A stretch of 64,000 bases of DNA from Symsagittifera roscoffensis (Eukaryota; Xenacoelomorpha; Acoela; Convolutidae), in NCBI RefSeq assembly GCF_963678635.1, contig NC_087066.1, forward strand, positions 46,115,225 through 46,179,224, given 5' to 3'. The notes under the pieces were generated by a model. That model saw nothing but the letters and a program-made list of their open reading frames with translations, was not told where the DNA came from and searched no databases. Of the stretch, positions 30,089 to 41,350 are shown piece after piece. Position 1 is the first letter of the stretch, and every line of letters starts with the position of its first letter. The position numbers and the translations under genes were made by a program.

Positions 30089-30688
30089 ATGGCTGCAGCT
30101 ATGTGTCAAGCTCTTCCCAGCTTTTATTCAGAGTATTGTCAAAAATCGCTATTTATTTCCGTTTCCGGTGATTTTTACGAAAAGTATATAGTAACCAATA
30201 ATTTTTGTGTATCTACCCACAATTCTTACTGTTCTTTGGAAAATTGTAAGTTCCACATACTTCTGATTGGTTCATCTTTCGATCAAATTTTGCAGCGATT
30301 GGGTAATTTTCATTTCACATACCAAATTATCAATTGTTTTTACACTCTGTACAAATACAGATTTTATTCGAACGTTATTTCATCAACTGGCGAAATTTTC
30401 AATCAACTTGACCGCGCTGTTCATCACAATTTGAAAGGGAAAGGAGCAGAAAAAATGCCAAGTGTTGCAAAGAAAAGACTGTTACGCAAAAAATTCAAAC
30501 GTCACTATTTATGTTCTAACCAGAAACTAGCTTCCACACAAACTATTGGTTCAGCTTTTCTAGAAAGAGTTCGTAAAGTACAAAACTCAAAATATGAACA
30601 TGATTTGTTAAAAATAATTGACTGTTTTATTGATGGTTATGGATTTGTAAATAGTGATCATGTCAATTTTTCAATGAAAAACTTCTGA
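30089..30688 (+). CDS. Polinton accessory protein, 199 aa, unknown
   Basis: Intact frame divergent from the leftward gene run. Cys/Tyr/Phe-rich first half (FYSEYCQKSLFISVSGDF, IINCFYTLYKYRFYSN), then a basic stretch KKRLLRKKFKRHYL that could be a nuclear-localisation or nucleic-acid-binding region. No recognised domain. Confidence 0.45.
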   Translation: MAAAMCQALPSFYSEYCQKSLFISVSGDFYEKYIVTNNFCVSTHNSYCSLENCKFHILLIGSSFDQILQRLGNFHFTYQIINCFYTLYKYRFYSNVISSTGEIFNQLDRAVHHNLKGKGAEKMPSVAKKRLLRKKFKRHYLCSNQKLASTQTIGSAFLERVRKVQNSKYEHDLLKIIDCFIDGYGFVNSDHVNFSMKNF

Positions 30689-30837
30689 TATTCCATCTAT
30701 TTTCTCTCATATGTTTACAAAATTACCATTAATTACCGAAAAAAAAATCACCGTTGTCAAAAACCTTTGTAAAAAAGATGTATTATTTGTTTTGATTTTC
30801 AAAAAGTTGCAAAAAACATTTCAATTTTTTTTAACAA

Positions 30838-31100
30838 GTTTTAAAAACATGTTTCAATTTTTTGACATAATGCGAAAATTGTTTCATTTTTTTCGACAAA
30901 ATGCAAAAAATGTTTTACTTGTTTTGATAAAATGCGAAAAAAGATTCAATTTTTTCGACAAAATGTGAAAAGCGTTTTACTTTTTTCGATAAAATGCGAA
31001 AAGTGTTTCAATTTTTTCAACAAAATGCGAAAAGTGTTTTACTTTTTTCGATAAAATGCGAAAAGTGTTTCAATTTTTTCGACAAAATGCTAAAAGTGTG
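30838..31100. repeat. 31-bp minisatellite (62-bp dimer)
   Basis: Seven or so units of AAAATGCGAAAAGTGTTT followed alternately by TACTTTTTTCGAT or CAATTTTTTCGAC, so the period is 31 bp with a 62-bp higher-order alternation. The downstream units (from 30900) are the most regular. Confidence 0.9.
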
Positions 31101-31350
31101 TACAAGATGCAATATCGATTAGCTATCTTTTTACTTGTGTACAGTTTTTCTAGTGTTTTTCCGAATTTTTGTGCAAAAATTAATCAAATTTTTTAACATG
31201 TGTGCGAGTTCGGAGCACTTAACTAAGTTCTAATTGTTTTTCAATGGTTTAGCTTGAACCTCTCATCTATTCTCATAATTAAAATGAAATTGAAGAAATT
31301 AATAACAGAAAACGAAGTCAAAACCAAACAACCTTTATTTACAAAAACAT
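31101..31350. other. Polinton non-coding region
   Basis: AT-rich, no supported ORF, between the minisatellite and the end of the convergent minus-strand gene. Confidence 0.4.
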
Positions 31351-31848
31351 TTAATCAAAGAGCTGTCGAGCAGCAGAAGAGTTCTGGAGGTTCTCTATAG
31401 AACGCAGAGCTGGAAGAGGTTCCATTGCTGGTGGTTGTTGTGGAACTGGAGGCGTCATTGTTTCTGAGAATCCCTCATCTTCATCTATTGAGATGGGGTT
31501 TTCGACTAATCCTTCCTCCTCCCAAGGAAAGAGGAAGTCGTCGACTGGTTGAGCCACAAATCTTGAGTCCGGAATCTCGAGATAGTTCATTCCCACATGA
31601 TCAGAAACTTCCCCCATCATTTGCATTGTTCCAAGTTGGTTCTATGTGATGGGAACTTGCATCATATGATGTTCGTTGAAATCCCATCGCATCACTTCCA
31701 CCATGTGCCACACTTGGATTGGGATGTCCATTCGTGCCAGAAAAACTCCAGAGACTGTTTCTCGCACTTGAATTTGTACTAGATCAGGCAAAAATTCTAC
31801 AGAGTACATGAGGTTGTTGTTTTGCACTGAGAAGATCATTTTGAGCAA
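31351..31848 (-). pseudogene. Polinton accessory protein with in-frame TAG
   Basis: Open from ATG 31848 to 31351 except for a TAG at 31642-31644 after QVPIT; the frame continues without shift. The first part is a beta-rich small domain (YSVEFLPDLVQIQVRE, MDIPIQVWHMVEVMRW). The second part is acidic and Pro-rich (ISIDEDEGFSE, PPVPQQPPAMEPLP). Function unknown. It is a nonsense mutation or, less likely, readthrough. Confidence 0.45.
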
Positions 31849-31989
31849 TAAATTGAGTACAAGAGTAAAAATAAGAAAGAGTTGAGAGAGTGATAGTTGA
31901 CGGAAGATAAGTTGAAATTAAGGTATTTAGAGCTGAGAGAGGAGGTAGTTGACGGTAGTTAAGTTGAAAATAAAATGATTTTTAGTTAG

Positions 31990-32225
31990 GAGTTAGGGGT
32001 ACCTTCAACTCGACTGTGTGGGTTTCACCAATCAGAAGTGATTTTTTACTTATTTGGATTGTAGTCGTGTCTAATCAGATTTCAGCTTCCTTTTATGGGA
32101 TTCTTGGATAAAAGTCGTATCCAATCGGAAACAAAGCTCCATTTTGGATTTTGTCGTTTCCAATCACAAAAACATTAATTTTTGTTCTAGTTGTCGTATC
32201 CAATCAGAAGACGCTTTTAAGGACT
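31990..32225 (-). promoter_or_regulatory. Array of CCAAT-like boxes upstream of the minus-strand gene
   Basis: Five related units on the plus strand: CACCAATCAGAAG, GTCTAATCAGA, CGTATCCAATCGG, CGTTTCCAATCAC and CGTATCCAATCAGAAG, spaced roughly 35-60 bp. On the minus strand they read ATTGG. They lie just upstream of the gene starting at 31848. Confidence 0.55.
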
Positions 32226-32398
32226 TAAATCTTCCAAATAAGTAAAAATATACACAAAAGCAATTGCAAAATTAAATGACCAAAAGTTGTTTGCAGTAAA
32301 CATAAGAAATATTGCTGATATAAGTAACAAAAGAAAGAAAATTAATAAAAGTAACATCTCTGCAACTTTTTTCATCAAGTTAATTGAATTTTTTGTAT

Positions 32399-32962
32399 TT
32401 AATCAATGAGAAATTGCTGATTTTTAAGTAGATAGTCAAGTTCTTTAATTTTTATGTAAATTTGGGAGGATAACTCAAAGTTGACGAATTTTTCAAAGCA
32501 GACTTCTGGAAATCTGATTCCAAACCGAATCAAGCAGGATTTTGAACTTTGAAAATCTTTAAAGAAATGAAGGAATAAAGAACTTTGCTGAGGTGTTTTT
32601 ACAAATTTGGGTTTTGGATAGGGGATAAAAAGAGTTTTTGATATATTATCGTACGACTTTTTGATCAATTTCAAATTCTCGAGAATAAACAAATTTTCTT
32701 TCCTTGTGAGGTGTAATTCAGCCGTAAGTTTAAAACTTTGATACGCAATATGTGAATCAAAAGTAAACTCTTTGATTGAGTAAGTTTCTCTGAAGAGACC
32801 TTTACTTAGTCGGATAACTCTGTTTTGTACAATAAAGACGTCCAAAAAATTATGAAAAAAGTAAGAGTCAACATCTATTTCATCAATAAGAAAATCAATT
32901 GGAATTTTTTCTTTTTTCTTATAAAGTAACTCGAGGAAGCTCAAATGTTTTTTGATAGACAT
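32399..32962 (-). CDS. Polinton accessory protein, 187 aa, unknown
   Basis: Intact frame, Phe/Leu/Lys-rich with helical character (HLSFLELLYKKKEKIPIDFL, LIDEIDVDSYFFHNFLDVF). No recognised motif. Divergent from the polymerase gene, sharing a short intergenic region with two ATTGGTTGA boxes (33034 and 33083). Confidence 0.45.
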   Translation of the reverse strand: MSIKKHLSFLELLYKKKEKIPIDFLIDEIDVDSYFFHNFLDVFIVQNRVIRLSKGLFRETYSIKEFTFDSHIAYQSFKLTAELHLTRKENLFILENLKLIKKSYDNISKTLFIPYPKPKFVKTPQQSSLFLHFFKDFQSSKSCLIRFGIRFPEVCFEKFVNFELSSQIYIKIKELDYLLKNQQFLID

Positions 32963-33029
32963 TTTTCAAATAATAATTAAGGTTTTTTTCTTAAATAATA
33001 AACAGTTCACTTTTAGGAAATGCTCGATT

Positions 33030-33095
33030 CTGATTGGTTGATTTCCAACAAAAAGTGTTACTAAAAGAATACTCATTTGTGATTGGTTGATTTTC
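33030..33095. promoter_or_regulatory. Paired GATTGGTTGATTT boxes between divergent genes
   Basis: CTGATTGGTTGATTTCC and GTGATTGGTTGATTTTCC lie 48 bp apart between the 187-aa gene (minus) and polymerase (plus). They share the inverted CCAAT core with the array at 31990-32225. Confidence 0.5.
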
Positions 33096-33323
33096 CCCAA
33101 GGCACAGTAAATAAAACTTATTTCATTCTGATTTTCTTTACGTTAAAAGTAACTGCTCTATACTTTGTATAACTACTTGAAATAAATTTCAAATGTTTTT
33201 AACAATTCAAAGTAAGTATAAAAATTTAAATTTTTTTCTTTGGGATATTTTAAATCTCCCACTTTGATATGTACCAAGTTCCATTCCCTTTATATTGAGA
33301 CTTAAAATTTCTCCCATTTTTAG

Positions 33324-36300
33324 ATGCCATCGCTGAATATAAACGAGAAAGTGCAGTGTGGGGATTGTGGAAACTTGTATGTTAGAGCGCATGCAGCTCG
33401 ACATAGGAAAAATTGCGTGCGAGGAGTTATTTCTTGTTCCGAATGTAGGTATTTCACTTACAATCAACAGGAAATGAATTATCACGTGGCCAAAAAGCAT
33501 GCTCCATCAACTTTCAAGCAATCAACGGTTTGCTCGTCTTGTGAGCAGGAGTTTCCGAGTTACTACTCTCTCCAACAACATCGGAGAAAAGAACATGGGG
33601 CGAAACAACGGAAACGTAGTGATACGGTGGCAGACTTGAACAAGATTGTGGAGGAGGAAGGGGTAGATGGAGAGAAACTCAATGAGGAGTTGAGTGCTTG
33701 TCAACATTTCTTGGTGGACACTGAGATGGAGAATGGGAGTCATAAGGTATTTAACTTTCAAATGTCAAAGTTAGATACCAAGATTATCAATGAGAGGCTT
33801 GAAGAAGTCTTCAACAAGCTGGATTCCGCTGCAAAAATCAATATTGCTCTTGGATTTGTTCTCCGTAATGTCAAAACGGGAGAATATCGGTATTACTATG
33901 CACACGAAAACAATACTTTATTCGAAAAATCGCATTTACTGTGTACGAAAGCGGATTTGATTACAATCCAGGGAAAAGTTGAAAAGTTTGATATCGTTGA
34001 GCAATGCACCCAAGAACGTCAGAACACAAAGTGGAGGTTCAAGTTGATCACAAATGTTACTATTTTTGCTGCACTACTGAAAAACATTCCAATGGGATGT
34101 CCAGACTCTGTGTTGCCTGAACCTTTACTGAAAAACCATTCAGTAAACTGTCTTTTATCGGATAAAGATAAACAACCATACAAAGATCATCTTTGTCTTT
34201 TCCGTGCGTTAACAATGTATTTGCATGGTCATAGTAGCCTCGATGCTCATACATCTCAACTATTTACAGAGTTTATATCAAAATCTGGATACGATCCGAA
34301 GAATTTTCGTGGAGTGTCAATTGATGATTTACCTGTTGTAGAGGCAATAGTTGAACGAAACATATTCATTTACGATTTTGACATTCAAGAAGGAGAATAT
34401 GTCGGAGAATTAGCCAGGCGAAATATTGGAAAATTTGAAAAAACGGTGAAATTGCTAAGATTCAACAACCATATTATTCACACGAATGATATTGATACCT
34501 TCTTCAAGTGTTTTCGATGTCCTAGCTGTGACCGTTTCTTCAATATATCAGACAACTTCAACAGACATCTTATGTCTTGTAAAGATAGAGTGCGACACAT
34601 TTATCCGAAGAATGTATATACACTTCGAGAAACGCTATTTGAAAAGTTGGAAGGTTTCATTATCCCAGTTTCGAAAGATAACACACTTCAACAACCTAGC
34701 CATTTTCGATTTTGAGTCGACATGTGTTCCATCAGATGAACTGAAAGCTACCCAAACAACAACTTGGATTGGAAAACACGTTCCAATTTCTGTATCAATA
34801 TCCTCGAACCTGATAGATGAACCAATTTTTCTTTATAACAAGGATCCGCAAAAACTTTCTATCGATTTTGTAATCAAACTCGAACTTTTGGCTGAGAAAA
34901 GTAAGCTCGAAATGAGAACTAAATTTCAAGATGTTGAAAGAGTAGTGAATGAGCGGATGTCGAAAATTTTCCAAGAGTTGAATGAAAGATGTCGAAATCT
35001 TCCAACTGAAAACTTTGAACATGAAGATGAATGTATAGAAGATACAGAGGAAACTGATGTGTCAACTCAGTTTTTGAGAATGCAGAAAAATCAGCTGATT
35101 GATTTGAAACAAAATCTGGAGAGGTATGTTAACACGTTACCTGTATTTGGGTTTAACAGTGGAAGATATGATCTGAACTTGATCAAGAGCTATTTGATTC
35201 CCTACTTAATCAATGATAAAGAAGCTGAACCTATGGTTATCAAAAAGGCTGACGATTTCATATCCTTCAAGTTTGGAGATATACAGTTTTTCGATATCAT
35301 GAAATTTTTGGGTGGAGCAACATCTCTAGACTCCTTTCTTAAAGCTTACAAAGCTAGTGAGACAAAAGGGTTTTTCCCTTATGAGTGGTTTGACAGTCCA
35401 GTCAAGCTCGGGAGTGAAGAATTACCTCCATACGAAGCCTTTTTCAGTAAACTGAGAAACAACAACCCTCTTGATAAAGGATTTAAGGATTACCAGAACC
35501 TGAAGTCAAGTGGACTTGATGAGCAGCAAGCACTAAAGAAACTTCAAATCAAGTCAGTACCTGCATCTGGATGGGATAATTACAAATATTTACAGGAGAT
35601 TTGGCAAAAACATGGAATGACTACATTTAAAGATTTTTTGCAGTGGTACAACAACAAAGATGTTGTTCCAACCCTTGAAGCAATGCAAAAAATGGTTCAG
35701 TTTTATCATCAGAAAGAAATTGATATGTTAAAAGTTGGATGTACTCTTCCAAATCTGGCAAATATTTTTCTTCACAAATCAACCAAAGAAAAATTCTACC
35801 CTTTTTGCGAAAGTGATAGAGATTTGTGCGAGAAAATTAGAGAGGATATGACGGGTGGACCATCAATTGTGTTTACTCGAAAAGCTGTTGTGGATGAAAC
35901 CTTTATCCGGAATTCATCAAATGTCTGCAAATCAATTGTTGGAATTGATGCGAGCCAGCTCTATCCCTATTCAATGTGTCAAGACATGCCAACAGGATTG
36001 TACACAAGATGGGAGTTTGATTCCGATATGCAAAAATTCAAAGCTAGACACAATCGATCTCGCAATTTTGAGAACATGGTCATGTCTTACTACCAAGAAA
36101 CCAGACCAGAATGCAGAATTGAGAGCTTCCACACATCTGGAAATCAAAAGAAAATTGACTGTTTCAATGTTGATGGATATTGCAATCACTGAAAAACAGT
36201 GTTTGAAGCAATGGGATGCTATTACCATTTTTGTTCTTGCCAGGAGACTCGTCCCTCACTTAGCGATGAAGATATTGAGAGAGGAAACAAAAGGAGAGAG

Positions 36301-37669
36301 ATGGATGACTTGAGACGTGAGTATATTCGCGAAAAAGGATACAAAGTCGAAGAGATGTGGGAATGTGAGTAGTGGCAAAGCTTCAAAACGAACGAAAAAA
36401 TAAAGAATCATATCCGATCCAACTTTCCCTACAAAAGACCTCTCTCTACTGATTCTTTATTGGAAAAAATAAGAGATGGATCTCTTTATGGCTATATTCA
36501 GTGCGACTTAGTTGTTCCAGACGAACTGAAAGCAAAATTTTCTAATTTTCCTCCAATTTTTAAAAACACTGAAGTTGGAAGAAATGACATTGGGGAACAT
36601 ATGCAAAAATATGCCATTGAAAATGATCTTCTGAAGCATCCCCAGCGTATGCTAATATCTAGTTTCAAACTAGAAAATGGTTCCATCATTACTCCTCTTT
36701 TCAATTTCTACATGGAACTTGGCTTACAGTGTACAAAAGTTTACCGCTTTGTACAGTATCTCCCTCGAAAATGCTTCAACAAGTTTGTTCAGTCGGTTGT
36801 TGATGCTAGAAGGGAAGGAGATGAGAACCCTTTATCTGGTGTTGTTGCAGAGACTATGAAGCTTTTAGGTAATTCATCCTACGGTTACCAGATAATGGAC
36901 AGATCGAGACATACGATCACAAAGTATTTGAATGATGAAAAAACACACAAAGCAATTAATGAACCTCTCTTCAAACGATTGAACACTGTTCAGAAAGACT
37001 TGTACGAGATTGAGCTACTAAAGTCAACAATTGAGCACAAAGAATCCATAATAGTCGGATTTTTCATTCTGCAGTATGCAAAGCTGAGAATGCTTGAGCT
37101 TTACTACAATTTTTTTGACAAATTTTGTGATGTAAATAAGTTCGAGGAATTAGAAATGGACACGGACTCGCTGTATTTAGCTCTTGCTGAGGAAAATTTG
37201 TATGATTGTATTCGTCCGGAGAAAAAAGGTGACTGGGAAAAATTGAGAGAAAAAGATTGCAGAGATTCATTCAGAGCAGATTCAAAAACAATCTTTTTTC
37301 CACGAACATGTTGTAGCGTTCACAAGAAGCATGATAAACGAGAGCCTGGTCTGTTCAAAGAAGAATTTAGGTGTACGGAGATGTTTATGCAGCAAGACTT
37401 TTTGTTGCTATGACAACAAATCAGACAAAATGAAGTTTAGCAGCAAAGGATTGAATAAAAGAATTCTTGAGGAATCCGGTGATGGGCCTATGGAAAAATA
37501 CAGGAAAGTACTCGACGAAGCAATCAACTTGACTTCAACAAACAGAGGATTTAGAACCATTAATCATATGGTTGCTACATACGAGCAAACAAAGAAGGAA
37601 TTGAGCTACTTTTACCCTAAAAGACAAGTTCAGGACGACGGAATACACACAAAACCTTTGAACTTGTAA
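33324..37669 (+). pseudogene. Protein-primed DNA polymerase B with zinc fingers and OTU-like N-terminus, broken
   Basis: About 1,450 codons. Segment 1 (33324-34715): three C2H2-type fingers, an OTU-like stretch (KDHLCLFRAL with later NNHIIHTND), and a fourth finger. Segment 2 (34486-36192): ExoI FDFEST, ExoII GFNSGRYD, ExoIII YNNKDVVP, PolA GIDASQLYPYSM. Segment 3 (36460-37413): PolB LLGNSSYGYQ, PolC EMDTDSLYLAL. Segment 4 (37331-37669): C-terminus. Lesions: a frameshift near 34684-34695, TGA at 36190-36192, TAG at 36370-36372, and a frameshift near 37380-37390. All catalytic motifs remain. The ATG follows ATTTTTAG, an acceptor-like sequence, so a leader splice is possible. It would replicate the element by protein priming at the TIR ends. 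Confidence 0.93.
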
Positions 37670-37890
37670 ATAACTGATGGTGTAATAGCATTCAATTCAG
37701 TATTGATTAAGTAACTGTAAACTTGTGGTTAAATGATTAAACGAAGCAGTGATTTATATACTTCATCTTTTTAAAATAAATTTTTTTTCTTCAAAAAACA
37801 TGATTTTTTCTCCAAGTTTCGTTGGTTTCAGTATAGCTTTAGATAGTTTTCTCGTTGAATCAAACCTATAAAACAATAATCAAAACATCT
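37670..37890. other. Polinton right non-coding stretch
   Basis: Short AT-rich stretch between polymerase stop and right TIR. AATAAA-like sequence at 37775 (AAAATAAAT) could serve polymerase polyadenylation. Confidence 0.4.
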
Positions 37891-38160
37891 AAACCGTAGA
37901 AGTTGACTAAGAAACGCAAGTATCGACAAAATCGAGCTCAAAATATTCGGGCGCCAAAAATTTTTCTGAAGCTTACCATCTGAAACCTTACCATCTTAAT
38001 ATATGGTAAACCTATTCCCTATCTTAATACATAGGAAATCTATTCCCTATTTTAATACATAGGTTGGTGACCGGATACTCTATAGCCTATCTTAATACAT
38101 GGGGGTCACCAACCACCCCCCCCCCCCCCCCCCCCCTGATCACCTCACTCTTCTACTACT
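37891..38160 (-). repeat. Right Polinton terminal inverted repeat
   Basis: Inverse of 20673-20936 with scattered differences. It carries an uninterrupted C run of about 23 and ends ...TTCTACTACT. Confidence 0.95.
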
Positions 38161-38166
38161 CGCGTA
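38161..38166. repeat. Right target site duplication of Polinton (CGCGTA)
   Basis: Identical to 20667-20672; retroelement ORF2 sequence resumes directly after it. Confidence 0.95.
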
Positions 38167-39234
38167 ACACTCAGCCATTATCTGCTCCTCGCTCTTCTCC
38201 TTCTCCGTTATGTCACCGAACCAAGTGGCTAATCCCCCCCTCTGGAAGGACTTTATTTTGACACAGGACCACCCATCACAAGAATGCTCTTCGCCTCAGA
38301 GTGCCAGGTCCAGACAGCTGCACGGCTCCATCTTCATCACCAGCTTGTCCAGCTTGCTCGTTGCTCCCTCCGATTCCCCTTGATGAGGTAGGATTAATTT
38401 AAGCACTATATTCAAATTTCCCAGATCTTCATCTTTCGCTGGCGACAAACTCACCGGCTTCGTAACTTCCTCAATCAGGCGCGCATGGGGGTGTGGGCAC
38501 GAAGATGGTCTCAGTAACTTCTAAATGGTCCCCAAACTCGTAGACAACACTTCGTTTCCGCTTCCCAGTCTTAGTTCGATCTTTTTGTCCGAATGCGGCA
38601 CAATGATAATTTAGGGCATCTTCTCAAGTAGCAGACCTAGGTTCGGTCTTTCCCTTTCCGTCGGGTCAATCTCAATTATTTTCTCCGTCCAGAACTTCAA
38701 CAACTCCACCACTTCAAAGTTCATGCCAGCGTTTCCAGCTTCTGAGTCCAAGAAAGGGTTATATGCTATCCCCATCACTCCAGACACATATTGAAATTCT
38801 CCCCGTTTCGTGGGCCTCGATTAATCTTCTGCAAGAGCGAGGTTGCGATGTACATCGTGATCCTCGCCGAATTTCTTGTTAGAGAACCTCCTTATTTCAT
38901 CAAGCTTTCCGTGGTTCTCTGAAGACTGCCTTGAGACGTCCCCCTTGGCGCTCCCAGTACTCTGGTATACGTTCACGATGACGGTGGCAACTCTCCTTTC
39001 CATCGTCTTGCTTCCTATCACTCTTTGGTGGCACGTCTGGACGGTGGTGTCAGACATCACTGACATTATCCATCTCAAGAAGAAGGTGGCATCTTTCCTC
39101 CTCGCTAGACTCAATCCCGAGTTATCTCGAGCAATGTGTTGCATCAACATTTGGTACAGGCGCATAACCGCATCGCCCAGTCTCAGTTTGTCATATGAAG
39201 TCAACGCTTCTAATGCCACTCGGCCAGGCTCCAT
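38167..39234 (-). pseudogene. Copy B ORF2 segment upstream of Polinton
   Basis: 39234-38821 is open and matches copy A 13350-13740 (DNSGLSLARRKDATFFLRWIM, ERRVATVIVNVYQST). 38820-38167 is degraded, but its reverse complement matches copy A 13740-14305 in pieces, ending GCTGAGTGTTACGCG at the Polinton target. Confidence 0.55.
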
Positions 39235-40292
39235 GAAAACAGCAAGTGTCTCGCTGTCCTGACAAAAGGATTCGCCATTATTGATGGTGCCGACGACGAT
39301 GCTCTCATCGCATCTTCAAAATACTCCAGCAGCAAGTTTTTCCAAGTTCGCCCCAGCTGGCTCTGCAACTCTAGCTTTTTAACTTCGGCCATTTTTTGGG
39401 TGGCCCAATTCCGACGCTTACAGAAAGTTCCGCGATCAAGTCCTTTCAGGCAATTCTCCAGCTCATTTGTGGTCTCCAGGGCTATCCACCAAGGACGAGC
39501 GGTGTTCCTCGTCGCACCTCTCTCAAGAGGGTCACTGGTCACTTGCTTCCCAGTGTCCAGGCCCAGGTGTTGAGTCGAGATCCATTCTTTCCGCACATCC
39601 ACTTCCCACATTTGTGCACTGGTGGAGCCCCACTTCGCATTCGCCTTCTGAGGTTTGAAGTCTTCTTCATTCCCTGGAATCGTTGAGGCCTCTACTACGA
39701 CCATCACCAAAGTCAACTTCGTGGCTGCCGAGCCGCCCTTGTAGGCTGCCGTCTTCCGTCGCGTCAGAATCATGGGAGCTATCTCCTCCAAGTTCTTTTC
39801 TGAAACCGCATCCGCTGAAGGTCTTGCCTCTTCTGCTTCCCGTTTCCTCTTCCTTGACCTTACTTCCCGCCTTACTCGACCACCATCACTGACTCGACTT
39901 CTTTGTCCAGATCCCTCCTCTCCGTTTCTTGCCTCCCCTTCTCTAGCCTTAAGAATATTAGTATCTTTAAATATATTACTAGTTTTATTTTTATCACCCA
40001 CTTCAACACTAATTGTTTTATCATCATCTTTCTTGTTTAGAGTAGAGCTGTCTTTACATGGGTTTGCACCGGTATCCTGCTTCTGCTTCCTTAGGCCAAT
40101 CGTTTTCTCGAGCAGCTCTTTCCTCACCTTCTCGTCCAGTCCAGTGCCTATCAGGACTGGCTCTCCAAACTTCACCACCGTGTCCCACAGTTCTTCCTTG
40201 AAGTCGCCTACTTTAGCTTTGTTTTCCACCTTCTGGTTGAATTCGGTCAAGAAACTTTGCCACGCCTCCTCGTCCAGCGTGATGAGGAACAT
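39210..40292 (-). pseudogene. Copy B ORF2 segment: basic/disordered region
   Basis: A single 360-codon frame covers what copy A splits between 12300-13221 and later frames: DFKEELWDTVVKFGEPVL, then a Lys/Arg-rich region with REVRSRKRKREAEE and ADAVSEKNLEEIAPMIL. It shows that ORF2 was once continuous here. Function unknown. Confidence 0.55.
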
Positions 40293-41342
40293 TCCTTTGT
40301 TGCCTTCAAAGATATTCCTCTACCTTACTTCATCGGTCAGGAGCAACATTCCCATGGTTCACTCGCTAGCGGCAGCTCAAGATTCTTCCAGGGAGACCCC
40401 AAAGGCGGGGTGACCGTGTTTGCCTAGTCATCCCCACTCAAATCTTGCAGTAGCTCACGTGTAGTGCCGGAACTCAAATCTCTGTTTGTTGACCCTCCGT
40501 TGCGCGTATTCTCCACTTCCTTCTCTCTTCCAGCTTCGCTGAGGGTTTCGCCCATGCTCTCTCCCTCTTCTGACTCGGCCTGATCCCTCTCTAGCGCGTC
40601 AGTGAAACTGTTCTCCACTGGAAGGCTTCTTTTGTCTCCTGGGGTTCCCACTGACAGGGGTAAAGGTGTCGTCGGATCTGCTGCCTTATATTCATTGAGG
40701 GGCACGTATAGAACTCCTGCCGCATCCAACTTTCGTCCCTCTTGTTGCAACTCTACTTCTTGCAATCCATAAGTTGCCAGATATTTTCTCGTGCTGAACT
40801 TCATTTCATCCTTCAGGGCTAGGCGAATTTCCTCTACGATCATCCTTCCGTCATCATAGATAGGCAGCTTGCTGTCGAGTCCTGCCTTCTCAAGAGTCTT
40901 CAGCACTTTCCGAACCTCATACTTTGGAGGCATCGAATGTCGCATCTTCTTTGCTTGCGTTGTCCACGAATTTATCTTGGTTTCACAGGTATGGATAAAC
41001 AAGGGGTCCCAGCTGTCCGTGAACGTCTTCTGATGCTGATCCACCGTTGCTCTCGCGTGTAGGGAAGGGACTATCATGGGGCTATTCATCCCCAGCGTCA
41101 TCCGCCTCACTGTCGGGAACTCAGGAATCGCGGAGGGCAACACATCCCGCTCGAGTAATATTTCCAGCTCCCTCTTCGTAAACTCGAAGCTCTTTGTCCA
41201 GGCTGGGATCATTAAGACGTCCCTCGTGAATTTCGGCTACACATCGATGAGACCTTCTCGCTTTCCCCCCATCCTGACCCCTGAAATTGAGCACTTTTAG
41301 CTCTGGGTCTTTTATCTTCCCGAATAGTACTGTTTCACTCAT
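40293..41342 (-). pseudogene. Copy B ORF2 segment matching copy A 11230-12270
   Basis: 41212-40424 is open (FTKRELEILLERDVLP, RRMTLGMNSPMIVPSL, EESMGETLSEAG) and parallels copy A 11350-12150. The upstream fragment 41342-41121 covers TVLFGKIKDPELKVLNF in another frame. Unrecognised module. Confidence 0.5.
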
Positions 41343-41350
41343 TCGCGCTC

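Larger units (their letters stand above)
20673..38160. mobile_element. Polinton/Maverick DNA transposon, 17,488 bp
   Basis: Termini are 5'-AGTAGTAGAAGAGTGAGG and its inverse, flanked by CGCGTA, with TIRs of about 265 bp. It encodes adenain-like protease, major and minor capsid proteins, a basic core protein, RVE integrase, packaging ATPase and protein-primed DNA polymerase B, the defining Polinton set. Length and AG...CT ends fit the family. It is much more AT-rich than the flanking retroelement. The polymerase, major capsid gene and two accessory genes are broken, so it is probably non-autonomous now. Confidence 0.97.

Noticed and set aside
30711-30968. 85-codon plus-strand ORF in Polinton
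   Set aside because: It consists largely of translated AT-rich minisatellite; composition explains the open frame.
30838-31100. CRISPR-like array
   Set aside because: Units are contiguous with no unique spacers, and the context is eukaryotic.
20673-38160. Envelope fusogen or captured host gene in the Polinton, as seen in some nematode Mavericks
   Set aside because: No ORF is long enough or has the signal peptide plus ectodomain plus membrane anchor pattern; only small membrane proteins are present.
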